A program made the translations under genes and the position numbers. Below the pieces are notes generated by a model. The model had not been told where the DNA came from, did not search any database, and was given only the letters and a program-made list of their open reading frames with translations. Source: an uncultured Hyphomonadaceae bacterium (lineage in GTDB: Bacteria > Pseudomonadota > Alphaproteobacteria > Caulobacterales > Hyphomonadaceae). From it: DNA of 17,618 nucleotides. Below are positions 7,655 through 14,954 of the stretch, piece by piece; positions within the stretch are counted from its first letter, which is position 1; each line of letters starts with the position of its first letter. The DNA lies in NCBI GenBank assembly GCA_938049795.1, contig CALLCD010000183.1, forward strand, positions 1-17,618. Reading direction: 5' to 3'.

Positions 7655-7684
7655 GTATCTTCATCGCACTGACGAAGATACGTC
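7655..7684 (-). terminator. Probable dksA terminator hairpin (minus-strand biased)
   Basis: The arms at 7655-7665 and 7671-7681 form an 11-bp stem with a five-base loop when read as minus-strand RNA (GTATCTTCGTC ... GATGAAGATAC), the one deviation being a G-U wobble. As plus-strand RNA the same position is an A-C mismatch, so the structure favours the minus strand. It lies about 80 bases after the dksA stop and is followed by only UUU, so termination strength is uncertain. A regulatory 3'-UTR stem is the alternative. Confidence 0.5.
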
Positions 7685-7700
7685 AGGAGTTGGATGATGG

Positions 7701-7728
7701 AACGGCGGCCTTTACGGGTCGCCGTTTT
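7701..7728 (+). terminator. Plus-strand terminator-like hairpin with no known gene ahead of it
   Basis: AACGGCG (7701-7707) pairs with CGCCGTT (7720-7726), and the stem continues inward with G-U, C-G, C-G and U-G pairs to a UUAC loop in plus-strand RNA. The inner G-U becomes an A-C mismatch on the minus strand. A TTTT run followed by GATT comes next on the plus strand. This is the form of a Rho-independent terminator, yet no plus-strand gene precedes it; it suggests a small transcript from the fliM-dksA gap. Confidence 0.5.
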
Positions 7729-7761
7729 GATTCAGGGTTTGAAAACTGGGCGCGCCCGCAA

Positions 7762-8175
7762 CTAATCGTCCCGCACGGTCCGCTCTTTGCGCTCGTGGCG
7801 TTCCTGTGCCTCAAGGCTCAGTGTTGCCGTGGGGCGCGCTTGCAGACGCCGCAAGGAAATCGGCTCACCCGTCTCATCGCAATAGCCATAAGTGCCCTCG
7901 TCAATACGCCGAAGGGCAGCATCAATCTTTGCAATCAGTTTGCGTTGCCGGTCACGCGTGCGCAACTCCAAGGCTTTCGCACTCTCTGCGGAGGCGCGAT
8001 CTACGACATCCGGCAGGGAGGAACTCTCCTGCTGTAATTGCTGGATCGTCGATTTTGACCCTTCCAGAATTTCTTTTTTCCAGTCGCTGAGCTTCTGGCG
8101 AAAAAAGTCTAGCTGGCGGTCGTTCATGAACTCTTCGTCCGTAGACGGGGCATAGGGATCTCTGGCCTTGACCAT
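7762..8175 (-). CDS. dksA: RNA polymerase-binding transcription factor DksA
   Basis: A 137-residue DksA/TraR-family protein. A coiled-coil region (about 20-90) carries the tip motif LPDVVDRASAE with the D-x-x-D-x-A residues D56, D59 and A61 that reach into the polymerase secondary channel. The C-terminal zinc-finger-like segment GTYGYCDETGEPISLRRLQARPTATLSLEAQERHER keeps a single cysteine (C99) where E. coli DksA has four, as is usual in alphaproteobacteria. With ppGpp it adjusts rRNA, amino-acid and often flagellar promoters. The start at 8175 follows GGAGG at ten bases and a matching promoter; in-frame sequence further upstream is intergenic in character. Confidence 0.94.
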   Translation of the reverse strand: MVKARDPYAPSTDEEFMNDRQLDFFRQKLSDWKKEILEGSKSTIQQLQQESSSLPDVVDRASAESAKALELRTRDRQRKLIAKIDAALRRIDEGTYGYCDETGEPISLRRLQARPTATLSLEAQERHERKERTVRDD

Positions 8176-8202
8176 TTTGGGGCACCTCCGAATTTGGCAT
8201 GG

Positions 8203-8231
8203 TCTATAGCTTGCATTGCGATCATCGACAA
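8203..8231 (-). promoter_or_regulatory. Sigma70-type promoter of dksA
   Basis: On the minus strand TTGTCG (8231-8226) and TATAGA (8208-8203) are separated by 17 bases, close to the housekeeping consensus. Transcription would begin near 8196, giving a leader of about 20 bases that holds the GGAGG site and supports ATG at 8175 as the start. Confidence 0.55.
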
Positions 8232-8375
8232 TCGCTAGAAAAGCGTTGAACTGCAATTTCACAAGACATCGAAATGGGAGATCCGAAACGCAAAAACACA
8301 TTTTCTGAATTAATCAAGTCCCGCATGACACATTTTTCATGTCAATCGCTGTAACAATCGCTTGATCTTTGGAGC

Positions 8376-8390
8376 TTAACATTGTGTTAA
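8376..8390 (+). promoter_or_regulatory. CtrA-like binding box TTAA-N7-TTAA
   Basis: Two TTAA half-sites at 8376-8379 and 8387-8390 are separated by exactly seven bases (CATTGTG), the spacing of the CtrA full site. It lies 41 bases before the start of the 435-residue membrane protein gene and about 200 bases from dksA, so the former is the likely target. Confidence 0.6.
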
Positions 8391-8431
8391 TTGTGCATCA
8401 GGGAACCTTAAAAATTAGCGTGGATTAGATT

Positions 8432-9739
8432 ATGGTCGATACCCGGAAACCATCCGGAAAGTCTGCTGGTTGGATGCCAGCTTTTGTGTTCAATAGCTTG
8501 CTATTACTCATCCCACTTCTTGCCGTTAAGGCACTGTCGGCCACGATGCCCGACGAGACATATCTGGAAGACCGATCAGCCCCCGTGCTCGCAGAAGCCA
8601 GACGCAGCATGGACGAGACGTTCTCCGGTATTTCTAATAATAACAATACACAGCGCGAACATTGGGCCAGCCTGATCAATGAACAGCTTGAGGCGCGAAA
8701 CATGTCCGCAGCACGCGGGTTTCTACTTGCCGCGCCGCAAATGCTGTCCAGTGATGACGCCCGCGCCATCCACGCAGCCGCACAGGCAGATCCCTCCGGC
8801 AATGAAGACGAACGCCTATTGCGCGCATCGCTCTTGTTTCTGCCCAGCTATGTTCGCGCCGGATACGAAACGTCGGCACGCCCTCGCGGTCACGATCTGA
8901 TCGAAACCCCCGACGTGATTCCCGCCCGCGTCGAAACGGTCGATGGCAGTCTTTATGTGGACGAAGAGAGCGCCACTCAGATTCGCGCGACGACGCTGAC
9001 CTATCGCCCGACATTCTCCGTACTGGGACGGGTTGAGGATCTTGTCCAGAACAGCCGCTCCTGGCTACGCGGCGAACGGCATAATGATTTTGCAGTCAAG
9101 CTGACAGGACTGGCAATGGCTTCGCCGCCCTCAAGCACCGGCCTGTCAAACAATCGTCTGCAAATGGCCGCGTCGGTTCTGAAAACGGCATGGAAGTCTA
9201 ATAGGCTCCATCCTGACTATGCCGCCGAACTCACCGAAGCCCTAAACAGTGCATTGCCCGAAAGCGTCTTGCAGGCCAATCTCGAACTGGCAATGGCCGA
9301 TGTTGCGCCGCTAAACGTTCGAGCCGTGCGGGTTCAGGATGCTTTTGCCCAGAGCATTGATCCTTTCGCGGCAGCGCGGCTGGGCAATGATCTTGAGGAA
9401 CTTGCCGTCATTGCCGAAGCCACGAGTGTTCTTGGTGCGGTTAGCCTGCTCGAACACGCCGACAGTCTTTCTGAATTGCGCCGCGCACGCATCATTGCCG
9501 AGGCCGGCGGCGACCGCGCTGTGGCATTGGTTGCGCATTTGGGATCGGAAGGCCTGCAAATGGATGTGCAAACCGTGCGGTGGAGCCAGTCTGTGATCTT
9601 GCAAGTCATGGCCTTGGCAGGCGCGATTATCGCTTTGCTTCTGTCTGTTTTGGTAAGCCTGCAGCATGCGATGCGAGAAAGCCGCGCCAAGCGGGCCGAG
9701 AAAAAAGCGCGCAAGCAAGCGGCTCTGGCGGCAGCATAG
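8432..9739 (+). CDS. Unknown membrane-anchored protein with hydrophobic helices at both ends
   Basis: A 435-residue protein I cannot assign to a family. A hydrophobic helix near 15-36 (FVFNSLLLLIPLLAVKAL) is followed by roughly 345 hydrophilic, largely alpha-helical, Ala/Leu/Glu-rich residues with several conserved-looking helical hairpins. A second transmembrane helix near 384-408 (VILQVMALAGAIIALLLSVLVSL) precedes a short strongly basic tail (RESRAKRAEKKARKQ). The topology implies a large periplasmic domain tethered at both ends with a positively charged cytoplasmic tail. The start at 8432 has only a weak ribosome binding site, but no better start lies nearby. A CtrA-like box lies upstream, which suggests cell-cycle or polar expression. 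It converges on the MarC-family gene. Confidence 0.85.
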   Translation: MVDTRKPSGKSAGWMPAFVFNSLLLLIPLLAVKALSATMPDETYLEDRSAPVLAEARRSMDETFSGISNNNNTQREHWASLINEQLEARNMSAARGFLLAAPQMLSSDDARAIHAAAQADPSGNEDERLLRASLLFLPSYVRAGYETSARPRGHDLIETPDVIPARVETVDGSLYVDEESATQIRATTLTYRPTFSVLGRVEDLVQNSRSWLRGERHNDFAVKLTGLAMASPPSSTGLSNNRLQMAASVLKTAWKSNRLHPDYAAELTEALNSALPESVLQANLELAMADVAPLNVRAVRVQDAFAQSIDPFAAARLGNDLEELAVIAEATSVLGAVSLLEHADSLSELRRARIIAEAGGDRAVALVAHLGSEGLQMDVQTVRWSQSVILQVMALAGAIIALLLSVLVSLQHAMRESRAKRAEKKARKQAALAAA

Positions 9740-9769
9740 AAAAGTCTAAAAGGGTTTTTTTGGCAAATA

Positions 9770-10411
9770 TCAGCCGAGATTAAACGCGCCCTTGATGCCG
9801 TCGATCAGTAATTGGATCGACAGCGCGGCGAGGATCACGCCGAGAATACGCGTCAGTGCGCCAACAAAACTGTCCCCGAGCGCACGGACAATCGGGCCAG
9901 CGGCGAGGAATATGATCAGACAGACGAAGAGGTTTGCCCCTAGCGCAGCCAGCACAACGGCGCTTTCCATCACGCTTTGAGAATTGGACATATACAGCAT
10001 CGCCGTCGCAATCGTCCCCGGGCCCGCAATCATCGGAATGCCGATCGGAAACACGGCGACATCTTCGGCCGGTTGATCCGACGCCAGAACATCTTCGGCG
10101 CGGCTCTCACGGCGCTCGGTACGTTTCTCAAACACCATATCAAGCGCAATAATGAACAGGAGAATGCCGCCCGCCGCTCGAAACGCGTGAATGGTGATGT
10201 GCATACTGTCAAGCAGCCACGCCCCGCCAAACGCAAAGCCGTAAATGATGATCGTGGCGACGAACACGGATTTGAACGCCATGCGTCTGCGATAGGCATT
10301 GTCGCCACCAATCGTCAGCGACGCAAAGATCGGCGCAACACCAATCGCGTCAATCAGAACGAAAAACGTGACAAAACTTGCCGTGAAAAGAGAGATGAGT
10401 GCCGGATCCAT
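9770..10411 (-). CDS. MarC family integral membrane protein
   Basis: A 213-residue protein with the normal MarC (UPF0056) length and six hydrophobic helices. Characteristic stretches are the N-terminal FVTFFVLIDAIGVAPIFASLT, IIALDMVFEKRTER, and the hallmark VFPIGIPMIAGPGTIATAMLYM in the centre, with LGVILAALSIQLLIDGI at the end. The family was named from the mar locus, but its role in antibiotic resistance was not upheld and its transport function is unknown. The start ATG at 10411 lies only nine bases after the stop of the 100-residue unknown gene, those bases forming a G-rich ribosome binding site. It is therefore probably the last gene of the flbT operon. Confidence 0.93.
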   Translation of the reverse strand: MDPALISLFTASFVTFFVLIDAIGVAPIFASLTIGGDNAYRRRMAFKSVFVATIIIYGFAFGGAWLLDSMHITIHAFRAAGGILLFIIALDMVFEKRTERRESRAEDVLASDQPAEDVAVFPIGIPMIAGPGTIATAMLYMSNSQSVMESAVVLAALGANLFVCLIIFLAAGPIVRALGDSFVGALTRILGVILAALSIQLLIDGIKGAFNLG

Positions 10412-10420
10412 CGCCCCGCC

Positions 10421-10723
10421 CTAATCGAGTGGACGGACCAAGTCCAGTAGCAAAGCGATCTCGTCATCAATCTCGAGCCTGCGCTCTGGCAATTGCACAT
10501 TCTCACAGGCCGGATCGCGCGACAGAGCCAGCAAAAGCCGGTGGCCCATCAGCCGTTGCAACAGACCCGCCTGCCCCAGATGCCCGTTCGCGCGCGCCAG
10601 ATTGCCATGCCCGACATCGACTGTAAGCCCGGGGCGCGGTCCACCAAGTTCAAGCTGGGCAATGCCGGTCTTCAGATCAACTGGCTCGACAAGTTCCGGC
10701 GTGACAAGGCGCAGCGCGGACAT
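10421..10723 (-). CDS. Unknown 100-residue protein translationally coupled to flbT
   Basis: No family is recognised. The protein is soluble, with a Leu/Arg/Glu-rich composition and no signal peptide or membrane helix; the C-terminal half reads as amphipathic helices (LLQRLMGHRLLLALSRD, LEIDDEIALLLDLVRPLD). Its ATG at 10723 shares one base with the flbT stop (TGATG), a classic coupling junction, and its stop lies nine bases before marC. These contacts argue it is a real gene. In many alphaproteobacteria flbT is paired with flaF, but this sequence does not resemble FlaF. It may be a flagellar or unrelated small protein. Confidence 0.65.
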   Translation of the reverse strand: MSALRLVTPELVEPVDLKTGIAQLELGGPRPGLTVDVGHGNLARANGHLGQAGLLQRLMGHRLLLALSRDPACENVQLPERRLEIDDEIALLLDLVRPLD

Positions 10724-11118
10724 CAACTTGCCTCCAGCTTCAATGCGTCATTGTTCCGGACAAATTTTCGGCACTTGGTCAGCCCCTTATAGAGATTGCC
10801 CGCCGCGATCAGCTCAGACATCTCCGCCAGAAGTTCCCGATCTGAGGGCATTTGCGTGACCGCGAGCAAGTCTGCCATAGCCCGCATCGCGCGGTCATAT
10901 GAGGGGCCTTCCTTTTCGCCCGACAGATACATTTGCATGATCGCAAAATAGCACCGCCGCGCTGGCGTGGTCGCCTCTTCTGGCTGCATGATGTCTTTTT
11001 CGCGCAAAATACGTGCCTGATTCTCGAGCAAGAGCACGCCGCGACGGTCACCATTTCGCACCACGGCACCATTCAAGATGAAGGTTTCACCAGGCTTTAG
11101 AGACAATTTCAAAGGCAT
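10723..11118 (-). CDS. flbT: Flagellin biosynthesis repressor FlbT
   Basis: A 131-residue protein that matches FlbT from its first residue: MPLKLSLKPGETFILNGAV, RNGDRRGVLLLENQA, then ILREKDIMQPEEATTPARRCYFAIMQMYL and a helical C-terminal part ending LYKGLTKCRKFVRNND. In Caulobacter FlbT binds the 5' untranslated region of flagellin mRNA and promotes its decay until the hook is complete, which couples flagellin synthesis to assembly. The start follows GGAG at eight bases. No flagellin gene is in this window. The gene is the first of a tight three-gene run with the unknown 100-residue gene and marC, and is divergent from the Zur-like regulator. Confidence 0.93.
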   Translation of the reverse strand: MPLKLSLKPGETFILNGAVVRNGDRRGVLLLENQARILREKDIMQPEEATTPARRCYFAIMQMYLSGEKEGPSYDRAMRAMADLLAVTQMPSDRELLAEMSELIAAGNLYKGLTKCRKFVRNNDALKLEAS

Positions 11119-11271
11119 CGATCTGCTCCGACGGGCGTTGCGATAAGATAAAGTATTTCAGGGAATTTAGCGCAAATCGGTTAACGGTTACTTTCATTTC
11201 CGAACGTCTTTGTTTTGCACGATTGCGATAAAGACTTCACAAGTCTCGCAAAAAACCGGACAATAGATGCC

Positions 11272-11757
11272 ATGCCTCATACAGATAATACCGCCCCCCG
11301 TGTTCACGCTTACGGTCCCTGCTCGCCGCAGGAAGTGGCCGCAGCGCTCGAAGAAGCCGAAGACATCGCCAAAAAGCGTGGCCAGAAACTGACCCGTATC
11401 CGGCGCAAGGTTTTACAACTTTTACTTGAGTCAAACGAGCCGGCCAAAGCTTATGACCTGCTGAACAATCTCGATGGCGAAGGCGCGGCCAAACCACCGA
11501 CAATTTATCGCGCGCTCGACTTTTTGCAGGAGACCGGGCTCGCCCACAAGATTGAAAGTCTCAATGCCTATGTCGCGTGCGGGCATGCCAGCCACACCCA
11601 TTCTGCCGTCTTCCTGATCTGCGATTCTTGCGGAAATGCTGAAGAATTACATGCAGTTACAACGAAAACCGCAATTGATGCTGAAACACTGGCCGCAGGC
11701 TTTCAGACCAAGCGGGCGATGATCGAAGCGCACGGGCTGTGCCGCAATTGCACCTGA
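11272..11757 (+). CDS. zur: Fur family transcriptional regulator, Zur-like
   Basis: A 161-residue metal-responsive repressor. An N-terminal winged-helix region (about 22-92) includes GQKLTRIRRKVLQLLLES and the recognition-helix KPPTIYRALDFLQETGLAHKIESLNAYVAC. The GLAHKIESLNAYVAC wording is characteristic of Zur rather than Fur or Irr. The dimerisation domain has a histidine-rich C-G-H-A-S-H-T-H segment (103-110), the structural zinc pair C117-x-x-C120 and the C-terminal C157-x-x-C160. It probably represses zinc uptake genes when zinc is replete. ATG at 11272 is preferred; a TTG 19 codons upstream is possible but lacks similarity, and neither has a strong ribosome binding site. The regulon cannot be seen here. 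Confidence 0.88.
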   Translation: MPHTDNTAPRVHAYGPCSPQEVAAALEEAEDIAKKRGQKLTRIRRKVLQLLLESNEPAKAYDLLNNLDGEGAAKPPTIYRALDFLQETGLAHKIESLNAYVACGHASHTHSAVFLICDSCGNAEELHAVTTKTAIDAETLAAGFQTKRAMIEAHGLCRNCT

Positions 11758-11791
11758 GGCCAGCCGCGCCGCAAATCTGATCAGTTCGAGC

Positions 11792-12730
11792 ATGGGGAGC
11801 ACACATTTGGAAACGCTTTGGCAGGGGTCTGCAAACACTTGGGATTGCGACGAGATGGGGCATATGAATGTCCGCGTCTATGTCGAGAAAATGATGGAGG
11901 GGCTTGGGAGTTTTTCGCACCTGATCGAGATGCCGCATGCGTTTGCGGCCAATGCGCCCTCAACACTCCTGCCGACTGATCAGCATATCCGCTTCATGCG
12001 CGAGGTGCGGCCCGGGCGTCCGCTCAAAATGGGTGGCGGCGTGCTGGAGATTGGCAGCTCTTATATGGTGCTCTATCAGGAAATCCGTCATGGCGACGGC
12101 ACACCGGCGGCGGTTTTCCGGACCAGATTAGAGCACATCTCTGCAAAAACCGGCCTGTCCTTTCCGTGGAGCGCGCGCACCCGTGCAGCTTTAGAAAGCT
12201 TCCGGATCGAGCCGCCCGCTGAGACCTTACCGCGCTCGATTGATCCGGATGCGCCGGTATTGGCCGACGAAGACACGACGCTCAAGGCAGCCCACAAAGC
12301 CAAAGCGGCACGGATCGGGATGGGCCATGTCGGCGCGCATCATTGCGATCTGTTCGGGCGGATGCGGCCGGAATGGTTCATGGGGCGCATCTCTGACAGC
12401 GTGCCGAACCTTTTATCTGACTGGCGGCAAAGCGTGGCCCAGGAGGCGGGCGGCAAAAGTGTCGGCGCGGCGGTGCTCGAATATCGGCTGGTCTATCGGC
12501 GCTGGCCGAAAGCGGGCGACCGGTTCGAGGCGTATTCGGCGCTGGCGCGGGCGGATGGCAAGACGCATTCACTGGTCCACTGGCTGATGGACCCTGCGAC
12601 GGGACAGGCGTGGCTGACGAGTGAGGCGGTGGCCGTTACGCTTGATCTGGAGGCGCGCAAAATTGTACCAAGTGCACCAGAACACATTGCTTTGCTTGAA
12701 AAAATAGCACCGCGCGGTCTTGCGATTTAG
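11792..12730 (+). CDS. Double-hotdog acyl-CoA thioesterase family protein
   Basis: A 312-residue protein made of two hotdog (4HBT-like) domains. The first carries WDCDEMGHMNVRVYVEKMMEG (17-37), where D20 and the GHMN motif match the active site of YbgC-type thioesterases, followed by the strand block EVRPGRPLKMGGGVLEIG. The second begins near 197 with VGAHHCDLFGRMRPEWFMGRISD, similar in layout but lacking the same Asp-x-x-Gly-His motif. It probably hydrolyses acyl-CoA or related thioesters in the cytoplasm. The ATG at 11792 lacks a good ribosome site, whereas a GGGGAG precedes an in-frame TTG at codon 6, so the start may be slightly later. It converges on the alpha/beta hydrolase with an 8-base gap. 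Confidence 0.82.
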   Translation: MGSTHLETLWQGSANTWDCDEMGHMNVRVYVEKMMEGLGSFSHLIEMPHAFAANAPSTLLPTDQHIRFMREVRPGRPLKMGGGVLEIGSSYMVLYQEIRHGDGTPAAVFRTRLEHISAKTGLSFPWSARTRAALESFRIEPPAETLPRSIDPDAPVLADEDTTLKAAHKAKAARIGMGHVGAHHCDLFGRMRPEWFMGRISDSVPNLLSDWRQSVAQEAGGKSVGAAVLEYRLVYRRWPKAGDRFEAYSALARADGKTHSLVHWLMDPATGQAWLTSEAVAVTLDLEARKIVPSAPEHIALLEKIAPRGLAI

Positions 12731-12738
12731 GGAACTTG

Positions 12739-13731
12739 TCAGCTTTGAGTAACAATGCCCGGCGTCTTTTTCAACGTGCGCTGAACGGGGCCATCATCAC
12801 CAAGATCAAAGCCTTCGATGAGCCGGGCGATAAAGCCGGACAGATCGTCGCGTAGGGCATAAGGCGCTTCCATCGGCAGGAAATGGGAGGTGCCGCGCAC
12901 GGTTTTGATGATGGTTTGCGGATAGCGTTTGAGGATCAGTTGATTGACCGCTTTGTGCATCACGGAGCCACGCTCGGCTTTCAGAATGGTCAGCGGGATC
13001 GAGGCTTTGCGCACACGTCTGAGCGCTGCCCATGGCCGGTTGCGCTGGGCTGCGAACGTCGCCGCTTCAATGGCGGGCGGACAGGCCAGACGCCATTTTT
13101 CCGCGCGTTCATCGGACTTAGACGCTGCGGTCCCGGTGTCTTCGCGCAGACCATCAAGCAGATAATCGTCGAGGAACGGCTCGCGCCAGCTCGAAAATGC
13201 ACCGCGTCCGGTATAGGAAGCGCGCGCCTCGGCGACATTGGCATATTCCGACCGGCGACGACGGGCCGCACGCGCAATCGCAATACGCCCCGACAGGATA
13301 CGGCTAAACGGCATCAGGAAATTGAACCGATAGACCCGCGGCAACAAGATCACCGGATCGGCCAGAACGAGGCCTTTAACGAGATCGGGCCGTTTGCCCG
13401 CCACCATCAGCGCAACGCAGCCGCCCATGGAATGTCCGCTCAGGACAACGCCTTTGGGCGCGTTCGCCTCGATCCATTTGATGACATCATCGCGGTGAAT
13501 GCGCCACGAGCCATAGTTCGGCTTGATCGCCAGCGTGGTCTTACCATGCCCGCGCATGTCGAGCCCTGCCACCCTCGCCCGCAAACCAAGCGGGGCGAGA
13601 ATGGACTGATAGGTCATGGCGTTAAAGCCGGTCGCATGCAGGAACACGGCGGAGATGTCGCGGATCGGATCACCAAATTCGAGCCCCGCAATCTCCCCGC
13701 CCTTGAGACTATGCTTAAATCTTCGAAGCAC
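12739..13731 (-). CDS. Alpha/beta hydrolase
   Basis: A 330-residue alpha/beta-hydrolase-fold enzyme. The oxyanion region HATGF (32-36) is followed by DMRGHGKT, then the nucleophile elbow GHSMGG with S101, and the catalytic histidine H283 in GTSHFLPMEAP. The acid is probably E253 in LKAERGS or a nearby Asp. Residues 135-215 form a large, basic lid insertion. Substrate is unknown; esterase or epoxide-hydrolase-like activities are typical. The start is GTG at 13731, supported by GGGAG about seven bases upstream and by a TAGTG junction, in which it shares one base with the stop of the DUF4197 gene. This implies translational coupling and a common transcript. Confidence 0.9.
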   Translation of the reverse strand: MLRRFKHSLKGGEIAGLEFGDPIRDISAVFLHATGFNAMTYQSILAPLGLRARVAGLDMRGHGKTTLAIKPNYGSWRIHRDDVIKWIEANAPKGVVLSGHSMGGCVALMVAGKRPDLVKGLVLADPVILLPRVYRFNFLMPFSRILSGRIAIARAARRRRSEYANVAEARASYTGRGAFSSWREPFLDDYLLDGLREDTGTAASKSDERAEKWRLACPPAIEAATFAAQRNRPWAALRRVRKASIPLTILKAERGSVMHKAVNQLILKRYPQTIIKTVRGTSHFLPMEAPYALRDDLSGFIARLIEGFDLGDDGPVQRTLKKTPGIVTQS

Positions 13732-14456
13732 TAATTGCTCCCGAAGACTTTTTTCAGAAGGTCTGTCGTCCGCGCGACCGGGTTTTCGCGAATTTCGCGC
13801 TCCTGCTCGGCGACATAAAGGAACACGCCATCCATACCGAAATTGACCGCATGATCGGTCATATCACCACGCAGATCACCGGCCACCGCAGAGAGGCCAT
13901 ATTTCGAGGCAACTGAATCGAGGCTTTGCACCGCGCCGGTTCGGGCAAGGGCGGTTTCGATATGGGGTTTGAACGCGGCGCGTAAACTGTCTTCGGTCCG
14001 GCCGCGCAGGAAGGTCGTGGCCGCCGTGTCCCCGCCTTGCAGAATGCCGACTGCGTCTTCGAGCGTCATGGATTTGACCGCCGAGACAACAAGGTCGCGC
14101 GCTTCGGGCATGGCCGCTTCGGCGGCGCGGTTCATCTGGAGCTGGAGATTGTCGAGCGGCGCGGACAGGCCAACTTTGCCAAGTCCGTCCTGCAAATCGG
14201 CGAGCCGTCCGGGCAGCGGGATTTTGATCAGGCTGTCGCCAAAGAAGCCATCGGTTGCGCCAAGTTGGGAGGCGACATTGTTTGCGCCAATTTCGAGCGC
14301 CTGCCGCAACCCTGCATCAATTTCAAGATTGCTGAGCCCGCCTTTTGCACTCGCGACCGAGCCGACCCCGCCCAGAATACCGCCAAGCCCGCCCGCTGGC
14401 ACCGCTTCGCATCCCGCTAAAGTCAACGCCGCAAGGGCTGTCATCATCATCCGCAT
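13731..14456 (-). CDS. DUF4197 domain lipoprotein
   Basis: A 241-residue protein of the DUF4197 family. The N-terminus is a lipoprotein signal, MRMMMTALAALTLAGC, with lipid cysteine C16, then a Gly-rich linker. The DUF4197 body follows, with LSNLEIDAGLRQALEIGANNVASQLG, FFGDSLIKIPLPGRL, the MNRAAEAAMPEARDLVVSAVKSMTLEDAVGILQGGDTAATTFLRG core and a C-terminal DGVFLYVAEQEREIRENPVARTTDLLKKVFG. Function is unknown; members are envelope proteins. ATG at 14456 has AAGGAG at seven bases, which fixes the start. It leads a coupled pair with the alpha/beta hydrolase. Confidence 0.9.
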   Translation of the reverse strand: MRMMMTALAALTLAGCEAVPAGGLGGILGGVGSVASAKGGLSNLEIDAGLRQALEIGANNVASQLGATDGFFGDSLIKIPLPGRLADLQDGLGKVGLSAPLDNLQLQMNRAAEAAMPEARDLVVSAVKSMTLEDAVGILQGGDTAATTFLRGRTEDSLRAAFKPHIETALARTGAVQSLDSVASKYGLSAVAGDLRGDMTDHAVNFGMDGVFLYVAEQEREIRENPVARTTDLLKKVFGSN

Positions 14457-14562
14457 CACATCTCTCCTTCTTTTCAGGAGAGTAGACCGCATTTGATCGC
14501 GAACGCCAAGCGAAAGCGCAATCCCTTATCGTTTGACAACAAGGGTCTTTTGCCAACAAGGG

Positions 14563-14835
14563 CTAATTCATCAGGCTGAGCCATTCGCGCGCGGCTTTTT
14601 GCGCTTCGGCAATTTCCTGTGAACTCATCGCATCGGAGAGATCCTTGCGATAGATTTTGGCGTCTTCATTGCCGCGCAAGGCTGCAAGGTTGAACCATTT
14701 ATGTGCGGCGACATAATCTTCAGCCACACCGAGCCCTGTCGAATAGACAAGCCCCATCTGGCAGAGATCTTCTGCGCTCGCATCCTGGGTCAATCCGGTA
14801 CAGGGAAGCTCCAGTGAACTATCTGAATAAGCCAT
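14563..14835 (-). CDS. Small Sel1-like repeat protein
   Basis: A 90-residue protein whose central stretch ASAEDLCQMGLVYSTGLGVAEDYVAAHKWFNLAALRGNEDAKIYR is one Sel1-like (TPR-related) repeat with the A-x-x-x-L-G-x-x-Y-x-x-G-x-G-V signature and the K-W-F-x-x-A-A helix. A second helical segment with AAREWL follows. There is no signal peptide. Such repeats bind proteins, and single-repeat versions are probably adaptors. The start at 14835 follows GAGGA; a longer reading to 14901 lacks support. Three TTAACC elements lie on the upstream side (14955-15017). The 106 bases to the DUF4197 gene contain a direct repeat CAACAAGGG (14537-14545 and 14554-14562) of unknown meaning. Confidence 0.8.
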   Translation of the reverse strand: MAYSDSSLELPCTGLTQDASAEDLCQMGLVYSTGLGVAEDYVAAHKWFNLAALRGNEDAKIYRKDLSDAMSSQEIAEAQKAAREWLSLMN

Positions 14836-14954
14836 AATATTTCCTCTTCTAACACCCGCCAACCCGTTGGATCTTTTGATCTCTATAGGCTGAACCATCA
14901 TTCAATTTTCTTCGCCTCGGCGACGGGATCAGAATCGCTCGAAACATTTTCCTT

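Noticed and set aside
7540..8037. 165-codon plus-strand frame from the fliM-dksA gap into dksA
   Set aside because: More than half is antisense to dksA, it lacks a ribosome binding site, and a plus-strand terminator-like hairpin interrupts it at 7701-7728.
9740..9769. Terminator between the 435-residue membrane protein and MarC
   Set aside because: A run of seven T is present near 9752, but no stem of useful length precedes it on either strand.
11180..11195. TTAACGGTTAC upstream of flbT as a CtrA or Zur site
   Set aside because: Only a single loose half-site with no N7-spaced partner, and no dyad resembling a Zur operator; too weak to call.
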